DNA of 64,000 bases from JAMZMI01 sp964353015. Lineage in GTDB: Bacteria > Bacteroidota > Bacteroidia > Cytophagales > Cyclobacteriaceae. The number at the start of each line of letters is the position of its first letter. Within the stretch, counting starts at the first letter, position 1. Positions 52,763 to 61,318 of the stretch are shown piece after piece. Under the pieces are notes generated by a model. It was not told the origin of the DNA and did not search any database. It saw only the letters and a list, made by a program, of their open reading frames with translations. The stretch is taken from NCBI GenBank assembly GCA_964353015.1, contig CAYGUA010000012.1:1-64000 (forward strand), given 5' to 3'. Made by a program: the position numbers and the translations under genes.

Positions 52763-55323
52763 TATTGGTACATTCTTTCGTAGAAATTCAGATAAGCGTT
52801 AAGGTCTTTTGTTTGATAGAAAATATCAAAGTTGTCTTGACTGATAATGAAGGTATAGATTTTTTCACCTTTGTGTGTATTGTTAATATCTATACTTTTA
52901 AATGCTTCAAGAAATTCTGTGGCTTTATTCTTATTTGGTATATCATTGACAAGTACCATGGCATATTGATCATCCAAAATTAGATTTCCTGATGGATATT
53001 CGAATGTGCTTTTTGAAATGAATTCGTCTACCTCTTTTGGAATAGATTCGGAGAGGGCACTTTTATTCGGATAGGCTACAACCATGTAATGTTTTTGGTC
53101 GAAATATTCTATAAATCGTGCTTTGGAGGAATTCACTAGATTAATTTGGTAATCTTCTGAAGCTTTGAGTAAAATTTTGGCGTAATCGACAACATCACTT
53201 TGAGGATAAGTTTTGATAAAACTATTGAGCTCATATTGATATTTATAAAGCCCTTCAAGCATGCCGATCGCTTTTACATTTAATAGCTTCATGTTGTCAC
53301 TAAATTCATTTTCTGGATATGCACTAAGCGCGCTATCTAAAAGAAACTTGGCCTTTTTGAAGTTTCTTGCAGAGTACAGATTATAGGCATCTTTATAAAC
53401 TGCTTGCAATTCTTCAGTTGCGGCATGACTATCCTCTCTATAGTTCGGATTGTCGACAAGTTTGGCATAAATCGATTCTGGATATAGCGATTTTAATTGC
53501 TCGGCACGATCTAATGCAAATTCATCTTGATCTAACTGGCCGTACAAAAGGTACAATTGATAAAGAACTTCGGGCTTAAACTCCGTTTCATGATATCTAC
53601 TCAACAATTGTTCAAATGAAGAAATGGCATTTTCCTTTTCTTCCAATTTGAAATTGTAAATGTTACCAAGTTTATAAAGCGCAGATTCAATTTCATCTAG
53701 AAGTTTTTGTGTTGCAGATTCAGACCTTGGAATGTTGGCTAGAAGCTTGTCTATTTCTTCATTCATTCTAATTTCAACCTGATCTTCTGTTTCTTCAATT
53801 TCCTCTGCCACTGCTTGTTCACCTTCAGCAATGACCACCCCACTTGCCTTACTACTCCTTCTCCAATTATCTTCAAGTGGTCTGTTTCCCCAGATTCTTT
53901 TAAATTCAGAAAGACCTCTTCCAAGTACAGCTGGATTATAAAAATACCAGGTATCACCTGGCTCGAGATTAGCACTTATCAAATTTCCACCTTGCCTGTC
54001 AAAAGAAGTACTCATCTGTTCTCTTCGTTCTTTTTCTTTCGCACGTTTCTTTCTTTGTCTTTCATTTTCAAAATCAATTTCCACCTTTGCTCTTGCAATG
54101 GCTGTTGCCGAATCCAGTGATAAATAGGATAGAGCAATAAGGCTGTCATTGACTTGAACGGTAGTTATGTGTTCAACAAATTCGCTTAAGACTTCCTGTC
54201 TCTGTTTTATTGTAGCATATTCTTCTTCATCCTGAGGCATCACAGCTATAGTGCTATCATAATAGCTTTTAGCAAGTGCGAAATTTTTTAAACTATCGTA
54301 ATAGATCTGACCAATTTTCCAATACGAATATGCTTTTTGCCTATTGTTCTTTACGCTTTTTTCAACGGACAACTTATATAGGTCGATTGCCTCGATCAGG
54401 TTGCCATTTTTAAACTCAAAGCTGGCCATTTCATAGTAGATCTTATCTTGGTATTCAAGATTTTTGGGATCTCTCAGTAATTTTTTGAAATACTTCCGTA
54501 CTTTCTTAACATCATTGTTTTTAGTCAACTGGGTAACTTGACCCATATTTAACTTCGTGTAAAATGAAAGTTCGTAAGTGGGATTGTTTTTCAGGGACAA
54601 ATCATAAAACTTGTAGGCTTCCGCATCAAATCCAAGTTCTTGATATACCTGACCGATGATAAACTGAATTCTAGCCTTATCCTGATCTCTGGAAATTAGT
54701 TCTTCGGCTAAAACAAGATTTTGAACCATCTGGTTATTATCGTCTCGCTTTTGAAACATATAAGCTCGAGCCAGATACAAATCGAATTGATTTTTCTCAT
54801 TCAGTTTTTCCTTTTTCAAATAATCAGAAACTGCAATGGCGTTGTTAATTTCATTTGATTCAACAAAAGTTCTGATCAGATTGATCAAAGCCTCATGTCG
54901 GGCATTATCATCTTCACCCTTCTTATTTACATATTTGAAAGTTTCAATTGCATCGGGAAATTCCGAAGCATAAAATCTTGCTTTTCCAACTAAGACATAG
55001 GAGTCATCTTCCCATCGGGAGCCTTCATGTCTTTGAATAGCAATAGAAGCTTTTTGGATGCAATCCTCTGTCAAGGATTCTAAGCTTTTAGAGAAGGTAG
55101 AATCAAATTGCGGATAGACTGGTAAAACTTTGTTGTAGTTCCATTCGTACTTGTCGTAAACCTGTGCTTCTATTTCTTTCATTCTTTCGAATGCAATGAA
55201 ATAGGCATTGTAATGAGCAGTCATATTGTGATAGCCAGTATTAAGCGGACCACCTTGCGGACTGCATGCATAGATAAGAGTCAGGACCCCTGCAAAGCAC
55301 AAATATTTAATGAGGTTATTCAA
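52762..55323 (-). CDS. sprE: T9SS periplasmic lipoprotein SprE/PorW
   Basis: An 853-residue TPR lipoprotein (LIYACSPQGG, lipidated Cys20) required for type IX secretion and gliding in other Bacteroidota. The mature start NTGYHNMTAHYNAYFIAFER is a family hallmark. TPR-like helices follow (KARFYASEFPDAIETFKYV, YKFYDLSLKNNPTYELSFY, KIGQIYYDSLKNFALAKSYYD). The C-terminal part has more TPRs and a beta-rich end (SKARFIEYFDQKHYMVVAYP). It begins a minus-strand operon and is divergent from the M23 peptidase gene. The name is by family; PorW is the Porphyromonas name. Confidence 0.9.
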   Translation of the reverse strand: MNNLIKYLCFAGVLTLIYACSPQGGPLNTGYHNMTAHYNAYFIAFERMKEIEAQVYDKYEWNYNKVLPVYPQFDSTFSKSLESLTEDCIQKASIAIQRHEGSRWEDDSYVLVGKARFYASEFPDAIETFKYVNKKGEDDNARHEALINLIRTFVESNEINNAIAVSDYLKKEKLNEKNQFDLYLARAYMFQKRDDNNQMVQNLVLAEELISRDQDKARIQFIIGQVYQELGFDAEAYKFYDLSLKNNPTYELSFYTKLNMGQVTQLTKNNDVKKVRKYFKKLLRDPKNLEYQDKIYYEMASFEFKNGNLIEAIDLYKLSVEKSVKNNRQKAYSYWKIGQIYYDSLKNFALAKSYYDSTIAVMPQDEEEYATIKQRQEVLSEFVEHITTVQVNDSLIALSYLSLDSATAIARAKVEIDFENERQRKKRAKEKERREQMSTSFDRQGGNLISANLEPGDTWYFYNPAVLGRGLSEFKRIWGNRPLEDNWRRSSKASGVVIAEGEQAVAEEIEETEDQVEIRMNEEIDKLLANIPRSESATQKLLDEIESALYKLGNIYNFKLEEKENAISSFEQLLSRYHETEFKPEVLYQLYLLYGQLDQDEFALDRAEQLKSLYPESIYAKLVDNPNYREDSHAATEELQAVYKDAYNLYSARNFKKAKFLLDSALSAYPENEFSDNMKLLNVKAIGMLEGLYKYQYELNSFIKTYPQSDVVDYAKILLKASEDYQINLVNSSKARFIEYFDQKHYMVVAYPNKSALSESIPKEVDEFISKSTFEYPSGNLILDDQYAMVLVNDIPNKNKATEFLEAFKSIDINNTHKGEKIYTFIISQDNFDIFYQTKDLNAYLNFYERMYQ

Positions 55324-55369
55324 TCTGTTCTGCTGATGTGAAATCTAAAACGAGCAATCTGTATTAATC

Positions 55370-55399
55370 TTGTAAAGATATATGGTTTAGATATATTTG
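55370..55399 (+). promoter_or_regulatory. Promoter of the M23-bactofilin-atp operon
   Basis: TTG (55370-55372), a 19-bp spacer and a perfect TATATTTG (55392-55399), the same layout as the tRNA promoter at 21238-21267. It ends 22 bp upstream of the M23 start codon. Confidence 0.7.
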
Positions 55400-55421
55400 A
55401 TGTTCAATAAAACCTTCTCCT

Positions 55422-56285
55422 TTGGCTCCTAAAAAGACTTTATCCAATTGGCTAACCAACAGATATCTGTTGATTATTCGAAATGAAGAAAACTTTGCCG
55501 AAAAAAAGACAATAAGTTTCAACTATGCCAGAGTAATTCTGATTTTGGCTGTGGCTTTTTCAATCACTCTGGGAATTTCAATTTATTTGGTTACAATGGC
55601 TCTTGAGGAGTGGTTAGATCCGAGATACACTCAAATGATGACCAATCGGCAGCTGGTAGATTTGACTGTTCGAATTGATTCTTTAGAGTATGAAATGAAT
55701 CTTAAGGATCAATACATCAACAATATAAAACTAATTGTAAGCGGAGATCCGCAAGCATGGGCCGTTTCAGATACTCAATCCACACAAAGTTTAGCGCCAG
55801 CGGAACTTAAAATAAGAGAAATCTCGAATCCAATTGATTCCCAATTCAGGGCTGAATTTGAAAGTGAGGGGCTTGGTTTGTTGACCTATCGTGGCTCATC
55901 CTCGGATGAGTTTCGGGAGCTTTATTTATTTAGTCCACTCGAAGGCATCATTACAGATGGGTTTAACCCAAAAGAAAATCATTTTGGAGTTGACATTGTG
56001 GCTCGCGAAGGAGAACCAGTAGTATGTGTGACAGATGGTGTGGTTATATTTTCGTCCTGGACATTAGACAGTGGCTATGTCATAGGTGTGCAGCATAGAG
56101 GCAATTTAATTTCAGTTTACAAGCACAATTCGGAATTATTGAAAAACGTTGGTAGTTTTGTGAGCGGAGGTGATATCATAGCCATCATCGGAAATACTGG
56201 AGAATTGACCTCAGGACCACATTTACACTTTGAACTGTGGCACAATGGCAACTCGGTAAATCCGCAGGAATATGTAGCATTTTAA
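55422..56285 (+). CDS. M23-family metallopeptidase
   Basis: A 287-residue membrane-anchored endopeptidase. A transmembrane helix lies at about 36-60 (VILILAVAFSITLGISIYLV), then a coiled coil (LTVRIDSLEYEMNLKDQYI). The C-terminal LysM-like/M23 (LytM) domain is at about 168-285. The zinc ligands are complete: His187 and Asp191 in HFGVD, and His267/His269 in GPHLHF. It can thus cleave peptidoglycan cross-links rather than being a degenerate activator. It starts with TTG 55422. The bactofilin gene follows by 15 bp; such pairs shape the cell wall in other bacteria. Confidence 0.9.
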   Translation: MAPKKTLSNWLTNRYLLIIRNEENFAEKKTISFNYARVILILAVAFSITLGISIYLVTMALEEWLDPRYTQMMTNRQLVDLTVRIDSLEYEMNLKDQYINNIKLIVSGDPQAWAVSDTQSTQSLAPAELKIREISNPIDSQFRAEFESEGLGLLTYRGSSSDEFRELYLFSPLEGIITDGFNPKENHFGVDIVAREGEPVVCVTDGVVIFSSWTLDSGYVIGVQHRGNLISVYKHNSELLKNVGSFVSGGDIIAIIGNTGELTSGPHLHFELWHNGNSVNPQEYVAF

Positions 56286-56300
56286 CAAAAACAGGATCCC

Positions 56301-56726
56301 ATGTTCAATAAGCAAGATCAAAAAGTGGCAGAAGAATTAAGTAACTCAAGCAATATTATTGGTAAAGGGACAATTCTTGAAGGGAATATTGAGACGTTTG
56401 GCAATATTAGAATCGAAGGGAAGGTTGTCGGTAATATCAAAACCAAATCTAAAGCCGCCTTTGGCCACTCTTCCCAAATTGAAGGAAGCGTTCTTGCTCA
56501 AAATGCCGAAGTAGCCGGTCATATTTCTGGTTCAGTAGAGATCAGTGAAGTCCTTATCTTGAAAGCCACAGCGATCATAGATGGTGATATAGTCACAAAT
56601 AAATTGATTGTGGAATCTGGCGCAACTTTCAATGGAAGTTGTAAAATGGGAGTAAAAAGCAAAGAAATAAAAATAGGCATTCATGAAAGAGGAGAAAACG
56701 GAACCCTCCTCAAAGCACAATCCTGA
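56301..56726 (+). CDS. Bactofilin (polymer-forming cytoskeletal protein)
   Basis: A 141-residue bactofilin that forms filaments without nucleotide. The central beta-helix repeat region (about residues 20-110) has the typical short Gly/Ile/Val steps: GNIRIEGKVVGNI, SQIEGSVLAQNAEVAGHISGSV, ATIIDGDIVTNKLIVESG-type strands. The disordered N- and C-terminal tails are normal. It lies directly after an M23 peptidase gene and before the AtpZ-like gene, with which it overlaps by 44 bp. It probably scaffolds peptidoglycan enzymes. Confidence 0.92.
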   Translation: MFNKQDQKVAEELSNSSNIIGKGTILEGNIETFGNIRIEGKVVGNIKTKSKAAFGHSSQIEGSVLAQNAEVAGHISGSVEISEVLILKATAIIDGDIVTNKLIVESGATFNGSCKMGVKSKEIKIGIHERGENGTLLKAQS

Positions 56727-56916
56727 GGAAAATAACACCTATTCGAAAGTATCAAGTATCACTTTTGAACTGCTATCACTGAATCTTATCATTATTGGTG
56801 GAGGATATTATCTCAATGATTACCTCGAACTAAAAATCCCATGGATTTTGATTGCCTCGATTTTATTATCCGTAGTTGCTACTATTTACTATTTACTTAA
56901 GAAGTTCGGAGAGTGA
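56683..56916 (+). CDS. AtpZ-like membrane protein
   Basis: A 77-residue protein with two helices (TFELLSLNLIIIGGGYYLND and ILIASILLSVVATIYYLL), typical of AtpZ or AtpI-type F-ATPase accessory proteins. AtpZ/AtpI help c-ring assembly or Mg/Ca uptake. The start overlaps bactofilin by 44 bp, so the first 20 or so residues are shared coding DNA in another frame. A later start is possible, but there is no better ATG before the first helix. Confidence 0.7.
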   Translation: MKEEKTEPSSKHNPEENNTYSKVSSITFELLSLNLIIIGGGYYLNDYLELKIPWILIASILLSVVATIYYLLKKFGE

Positions 56917-57281
56917 AGAAATATCTATTAATCACCTCAGGAATATCATTGTTCCTCCTCATTATTTATTATGCTGCAAATGCAGCCTTGCTCAGCAATT
57001 TCTTACATGCCTTGTTTCCAGTTCTTGTGGTCTTCTTTTTTTTGCAATCATTGATAATATCATGGCTTCTAAATGAAGGTCAAAAAACAAATTGGGATTC
57101 CCCGATCTATGCATTAGGCACAGTTACTTTCAGGTTGCTTACAGGTATGATGTTTTTAGTTATCTTGTACGTATTAAAAGTGGAAGAAATGAGGTCTCTT
57201 TTGATTCAATTTACAGGCCTCTATTTGATATACTTAATCTTTGAATTATTTGCTGTATTGTCTAACTTGCGGCGGAATTGA
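56913..57281 (+). CDS. AtpI-like ATP synthase accessory membrane protein
   Basis: A 122-residue protein with four hydrophobic helices. It starts with GTG at 56913, overlapping the AtpZ-like stop by 4 bp, so the two are coupled. It occupies the position of atpI, immediately before atpB. Sequence similarity to known AtpI is weak; the assignment rests on position and topology. Confidence 0.6.
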   Translation: MKKYLLITSGISLFLLIIYYAANAALLSNFLHALFPVLVVFFFLQSLIISWLLNEGQKTNWDSPIYALGTVTFRLLTGMMFLVILYVLKVEEMRSLLIQFTGLYLIYLIFELFAVLSNLRRN

Positions 57282-57300
57282 GGAGGTAACCCTGTAAATA

Positions 57301-58344
57301 ATGAGTTGTAAAATAATGGCACCATTTCCTAAAGTTTTGAAGATCAGTTTGTTAATTACAATTTTTGGATTGTTATTTTCACATTCAACTATTGCGGGAA
57401 ATGAGTCAGATAAGGACGAAAAATTTGATCCGTCTGAGATGATTAGTCATCACATTAGTGATGCACATTCATGGGAGATTTTTCACGGTGCTACATTACC
57501 TCTCCCTGTTATCATATTTTCCGGTGAAAAAGGTTTAGACATCTTTATGTCGAGCAATTTTTATGATGAACACCACAATCCGGTTTCTTACAATGGATAT
57601 GTTATGGAACACGAGCACATTTCATTAGAAAATGGTGAACATGTGTTGGATTTGTCAATAACTAAAAATGTATTTTTTCTTTTTATCAATGCCATTGTCT
57701 TGATCCTCGTCTTTATTTCTGTGGCTAGAGGCTACAAGAAGAATGCAGGGAAAGCGCCAAGAGGCATTCAGTCATTTTTTGAGCCGATCATCATATACGT
57801 ACGGGACGAGATTGTAAAACCCAACATTGGGCCCAAATATGAAAGATATTTACCATACCTTCTTACACTGTTTTTCTTTATTTGGTTTGGTAACCTGTTA
57901 GGATTGCTGCCTGCAGCGGCCAACCTTACTGGAAATATTGCCGTGACATTGACATTAGCGGTAGCGAGTTTGATTATCACATTGGCATCAGGAAGAAAAA
58001 CATACTGGATGCATATTTTGGATCCATTAGGTCATAGTATGCCTTGGATAGCAAAATTTCCACTTTATTTGATTCTTTGGCCTATTGAGATAATAGGTAT
58101 TTTTACCAAGCCTTTTTCATTGATGATTCGACTTTTTGCCAATATCACGGCGGGTCACATCATCATTTTGAGTATTTTAAGTTTGACGTTCATTGCCCAA
58201 AGTGTTGCAGTTGGAGTTGCCGCTACTTTATTTGCGACAGTGATGAACATGTTGGAATTATTTGTGGCTTTATTACAAGCTTATGTATTTACACTTCTGT
58301 CATCTATGTATTTTGGACAGGCCGTGGAAGAACATCATCATTAA
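57301..58344 (+). CDS. atpB: ATP synthase F0 subunit a
   Basis: A 347-residue F0 subunit a that forms the proton half-channels. An N-terminal segment of about 120 residues is hydrophilic and histidine-rich, a frequent extension in Bacteroidota, with a signal-like hydrophobic stretch at the start. The essential arginine is Arg277 in SLMIRLFANITAGHII. The final transmembrane helices continue to the C-terminal HHH. It precedes atpE by 31 bp. Start uncertain between ATG 57301 and the ATG at 57316. Confidence 0.94.
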   Translation: MSCKIMAPFPKVLKISLLITIFGLLFSHSTIAGNESDKDEKFDPSEMISHHISDAHSWEIFHGATLPLPVIIFSGEKGLDIFMSSNFYDEHHNPVSYNGYVMEHEHISLENGEHVLDLSITKNVFFLFINAIVLILVFISVARGYKKNAGKAPRGIQSFFEPIIIYVRDEIVKPNIGPKYERYLPYLLTLFFFIWFGNLLGLLPAAANLTGNIAVTLTLAVASLIITLASGRKTYWMHILDPLGHSMPWIAKFPLYLILWPIEIIGIFTKPFSLMIRLFANITAGHIIILSILSLTFIAQSVAVGVAATLFATVMNMLELFVALLQAYVFTLLSSMYFGQAVEEHHH

Positions 58345-58375
58345 GAATTTTTTAACCATATAAATAAATAACAAA

Positions 58376-58576
58376 ATGGGAGCAATTGGAGCAGGTTTAG
58401 CAGTATTAGGAGCTGGTCTTGGAATCGGAATGATCGGTAAAGGAGCAACTGATGGTATAGCTAGACAACCAGAAGCAGCTGGAAAAATCCAAACTGCAAT
58501 GATTATCGCAGCAGCCTTGATTGAAGGTGTTGCCTTATTTGCAGCTGTAATCGGATTTTTGTCTATCGGCGCTTAA
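58376..58576 (+). CDS. atpE: ATP synthase F0 subunit c
   Basis: A 66-residue proteolipid with two helices, glycine-rich in the first (GAIGAGLAVLGAGLGIGMIG) and a polar loop RQPEAAGK. The ion-binding carboxylate is Glu50 in AALIEGVALF. The residue after it is Gly, with no serine or threonine, which fits proton rather than sodium coupling. The c-ring monomer gene is followed by a hairpin that may raise its expression relative to atpF. Confidence 0.95.
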   Translation: MGAIGAGLAVLGAGLGIGMIGKGATDGIARQPEAAGKIQTAMIIAAALIEGVALFAAVIGFLSIGA

Positions 58577-58588
58577 TTATTTTAATTT

Positions 58589-58633
58589 AAACCTGACCCT
58601 GTTGGCATTAGGCCTCATGGTCAGGTTTTATTT
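58589..58633 (+). terminator. Hairpin between atpE and atpF
   Basis: Perfect 10-bp stem AAACCTGACC / GGTCAGGTTT with a 20-nt loop, then TATTTCT. It probably causes partial termination or protects the upstream message, in line with the need for more c subunits. Confidence 0.6.
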
Positions 58634-58654
58634 CTGATATTAAAAGAAAATAAT

Positions 58655-59143
58655 ATGGTTACCCCTGAGATAGGATTAATTATTTGGCAGACCATCGTCT
58701 TTGTGATTGTCTTCTTGGTATTGGCAACTTTTGTTTGGAAGCCTATAGTTAGTGCGCTAAAAACAAGAGAAAGTCAAATAGATGATGCTTTGAAAGCCGC
58801 TGATCTTGCTAAAGAAGAGATGGCACAAATCAAAGCGGACAATGAATATCTATTGCAAGAAGCCAGAGCTGAACGCGATCAGATCTTGAAAGAAGCAATG
58901 CAGGTTGCCAATCAGATCAAAGAGAACGCTAAAAGTGAGACTACTTCTATCGCTGAGAAATTAATAGCCGATGCTAAAAATAGCATAGAAAGTGAAAAGA
59001 AAGCGGCCTTGGCCGAGGTGAAAAACCTAGTTGCTACTTTATCATTGGAAATCGCTGAAAAAGTAATGAGAGAGAAATTATCAACTGATAAGTCTCAAAA
59101 AGATTTGATAGATAAATTCTTGAAAGAAGTTAAAGTAAACTAA
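58655..59143 (+). CDS. atpF: ATP synthase F0 subunit b
   Basis: A 162-residue subunit b: a single N-terminal transmembrane helix (IGLIIWQTIVFVIVFLVLATFVW), then a charged helix that extends to F1 (KTRESQIDDALKAADLAKEEM). Standard length for a homodimeric b. Followed 2 bp later by atpH. Confidence 0.94.
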   Translation: MVTPEIGLIIWQTIVFVIVFLVLATFVWKPIVSALKTRESQIDDALKAADLAKEEMAQIKADNEYLLQEARAERDQILKEAMQVANQIKENAKSETTSIAEKLIADAKNSIESEKKAALAEVKNLVATLSLEIAEKVMREKLSTDKSQKDLIDKFLKEVKVN

Positions 59144-59144
59144 G

Positions 59145-59690
59145 ATGTCAACCGCCAAAATAGCGCACAGATACGCAAAGCCTCTTTTGGAATTGGCAGA
59201 AGAGAAGAAAGTACTTGACAAAGTCTATTCAGATATGTCTAACTTTTCTCTTATCTGTAAAGAAAACAGGGATTTTCTGATGATGCTGAGGAGCCCTATT
59301 ATTTCACATCTTAAAAAAGCAGAAATACTTTCTAAAATCTTCAAAGGAAAGGTTGATGTATTGACGTCATCATTTTTGGAGCTTATCACAAAGAAAAGCA
59401 GAGAGAAGCTTTTGCCGGATATTGCAGAGTCTTTCATAGAGCTTTACAACGAAAAGAAAGGATTTCAGGAAGCAATTGTTACTACGTCTATAGCACTAGA
59501 TGCGGCTGGTAAAAAAGCTTTTGAAAAGCTTGTTGCAGATATGACAGGAAAGAAACCACTATTGAAGGAAGTTGTAAATCCGGACTTGATTGGAGGCTAT
59601 ATGCTGAAGTTAGGAGATAGACAGCTTGATGATAGCGTGAGCGGGAAACTGCAAGATTTAAAATTGAGATTTCAAAAAGAAAATTTATAA
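59145..59690 (+). CDS. atpH: ATP synthase F1 subunit delta
   Basis: A 181-residue delta subunit that links F1 to the peripheral stalk b. It starts STAKIAHRYAKPLLELAEEK, the usual N-terminal helical bundle, and ends with the C-terminal domain (VVNPDLIGGYMLKLGDRQLDDSV). Position between atpF and atpA is normal. Confidence 0.94.
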   Translation: MSTAKIAHRYAKPLLELAEEKKVLDKVYSDMSNFSLICKENRDFLMMLRSPIISHLKKAEILSKIFKGKVDVLTSSFLELITKKSREKLLPDIAESFIELYNEKKGFQEAIVTTSIALDAAGKKAFEKLVADMTGKKPLLKEVVNPDLIGGYMLKLGDRQLDDSVSGKLQDLKLRFQKENL

Positions 59691-59725
59691 TTAACTCGCC
59701 CGCAGGGCACTAAACAAAAGAAACT

Positions 59726-61306
59726 ATGGCAGATGTTCGACCAGATGAGGTTTCGGCGATTCTAAGAGAGCAACTCTCAAATCAAAAAACTGAAGCTGAG
59801 CTAGAAGAAGTTGGAACTGTACTTCAAGTAGGAGATGGTGTAGCTCGTATATACGGCTTATCAAAGGCACAAGCAGGTGAGTTATTGGAGTTTGAAAATG
59901 GCTTGAAAGCACTAGTTCTAAACCTTGAAGAGGACAATGTGGGAGCTGTACTTCTAGGTGAGTCAACTGAAGTGAAGGAAGGTGACACTGTAAAAAGAAC
60001 AGGTCTAATTGGTTCGGTAAAAGTTGGAGATGGAATGTGCGGTCGAGTTGTTGACACACTTGGTAATCCTATCGACGGAAAAGGAGCCTTGCAAGGTGAA
60101 CTTTTTGAAATGCCAATCGAAAGAAAAGCACCTGGTGTAATCTACAGACAGCCAGTAAGTGAGCCACTTCAGACAGGTATCAAAGCGATCGATTCCATGA
60201 TTCCAATTGGAAGGGGACAAAGAGAGCTTATCATTGGTGACAGACAAACAGGTAAAACTGCGGTGGCTATTGATACTATCATCAATCAAAAAGAGTTTTA
60301 CGATCGTGGAGAAACTGTTTACTGTATCTATGTTGCAGTAGGTCAGAAGGCCTCTACTGTCGCTGGAATCGTATCCGTTTTGGAAAAAGCTGGTGCTGAT
60401 AAATACACAGTTATAGTTAATGCATCTGCTTCAGATCCTGCTCCAATGCAATTCTTTGCGCCATTTACGGGAGCAGCCATTGGTGAGTATTTCAGAGATA
60501 CAGGAAGACCTGCATTGGTTGTTTATGATGATTTGTCCAAACAAGCAGTTTCTTACCGTGAAGTTTCTTTGTTGCTTAGAAGACCTCCGGGACGTGAGGC
60601 ATATCCAGGTGACGTATTCTATCTTCACTCAAGATTATTGGAAAGAGCAGCGAAAATCATCAACAATGATGCTATTGCTGCTGATATGAATGACCTTCCT
60701 CCATCTTTGAAAGGTAAAGTAAAAGGAGGCGGATCTTTAACTGCCCTTCCGATCATTGAAACTCAGGCTGGTGACGTTTCTGCTTATATCCCAACAAACG
60801 TGATTTCGATCACTGATGGACAGATATTCCTTGAAACAAACTTGTTTAACTCAGGTATCAGACCTGCGATCAACGTTGGTATCTCGGTATCGCGTGTAGG
60901 AGGTAGTGCACAGATCAAATCTATGAAAAAGGTAGCTGGTACCTTGAAACTTGATCAGGCACAGTTCCGTGAATTGGAAGCTTTCGCAAAATTTGGTTCT
61001 GATCTCGATGCATCCACAAAAAGAACAATTGATAGAGGAAGAAGAAATCAGGAGATTTTGAAACAACCACAGTTTTCACCAAGTACAGTTGAAGATCAGG
61101 TTGCAATCATCTACGCTTCGACAAAAGGATTCTTAGATAAAATTCCAGAAACAAAAGTTGGAGCTTTTGAAAAGGAATACCTATCACTTTTGAAGGCTCA
61201 ACACGCAGACGTGCTTGCAGATTTGAAAGCAGGGAAATTTACAGATGAAATAACAAATACCTTAGGAACAGTGGCTAAAGAATTGGCTACAAGGTATAAC
61301 GCATAA
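59726..61306 (+). CDS. atpA: ATP synthase F1 subunit alpha
   Basis: A 526-residue alpha subunit. The P-loop GDRQTGKT is at 171-178. Other landmarks are the regulatory GVARIYGLSKAQAGELLEF at the N-terminus, SVLEKAGADKYTVIVNASASD, VVYDDLSKQAVSYREVSLLLRRPPGREAYPGDVFY and the arginine finger in SVSRVGGSAQ. 35 bp after atpH and 12 bp before atpG. Confidence 0.97.
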   Translation: MADVRPDEVSAILREQLSNQKTEAELEEVGTVLQVGDGVARIYGLSKAQAGELLEFENGLKALVLNLEEDNVGAVLLGESTEVKEGDTVKRTGLIGSVKVGDGMCGRVVDTLGNPIDGKGALQGELFEMPIERKAPGVIYRQPVSEPLQTGIKAIDSMIPIGRGQRELIIGDRQTGKTAVAIDTIINQKEFYDRGETVYCIYVAVGQKASTVAGIVSVLEKAGADKYTVIVNASASDPAPMQFFAPFTGAAIGEYFRDTGRPALVVYDDLSKQAVSYREVSLLLRRPPGREAYPGDVFYLHSRLLERAAKIINNDAIAADMNDLPPSLKGKVKGGGSLTALPIIETQAGDVSAYIPTNVISITDGQIFLETNLFNSGIRPAINVGISVSRVGGSAQIKSMKKVAGTLKLDQAQFRELEAFAKFGSDLDASTKRTIDRGRRNQEILKQPQFSPSTVEDQVAIIYASTKGFLDKIPETKVGAFEKEYLSLLKAQHADVLADLKAGKFTDEITNTLGTVAKELATRYNA

Positions 61307-61318
61307 TTATAGACCGAA

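Noticed and set aside
58376..58576. Sodium-coupled subunit c
   Set aside because: The residue after the key glutamate is glycine, without the serine/threonine typical of sodium sites.
59724..60059. Long minus-strand frame opposite atpA
   Set aside because: It is a shadow of atpA codon usage, with leucine/histidine-rich nonsense sequence and no start context.
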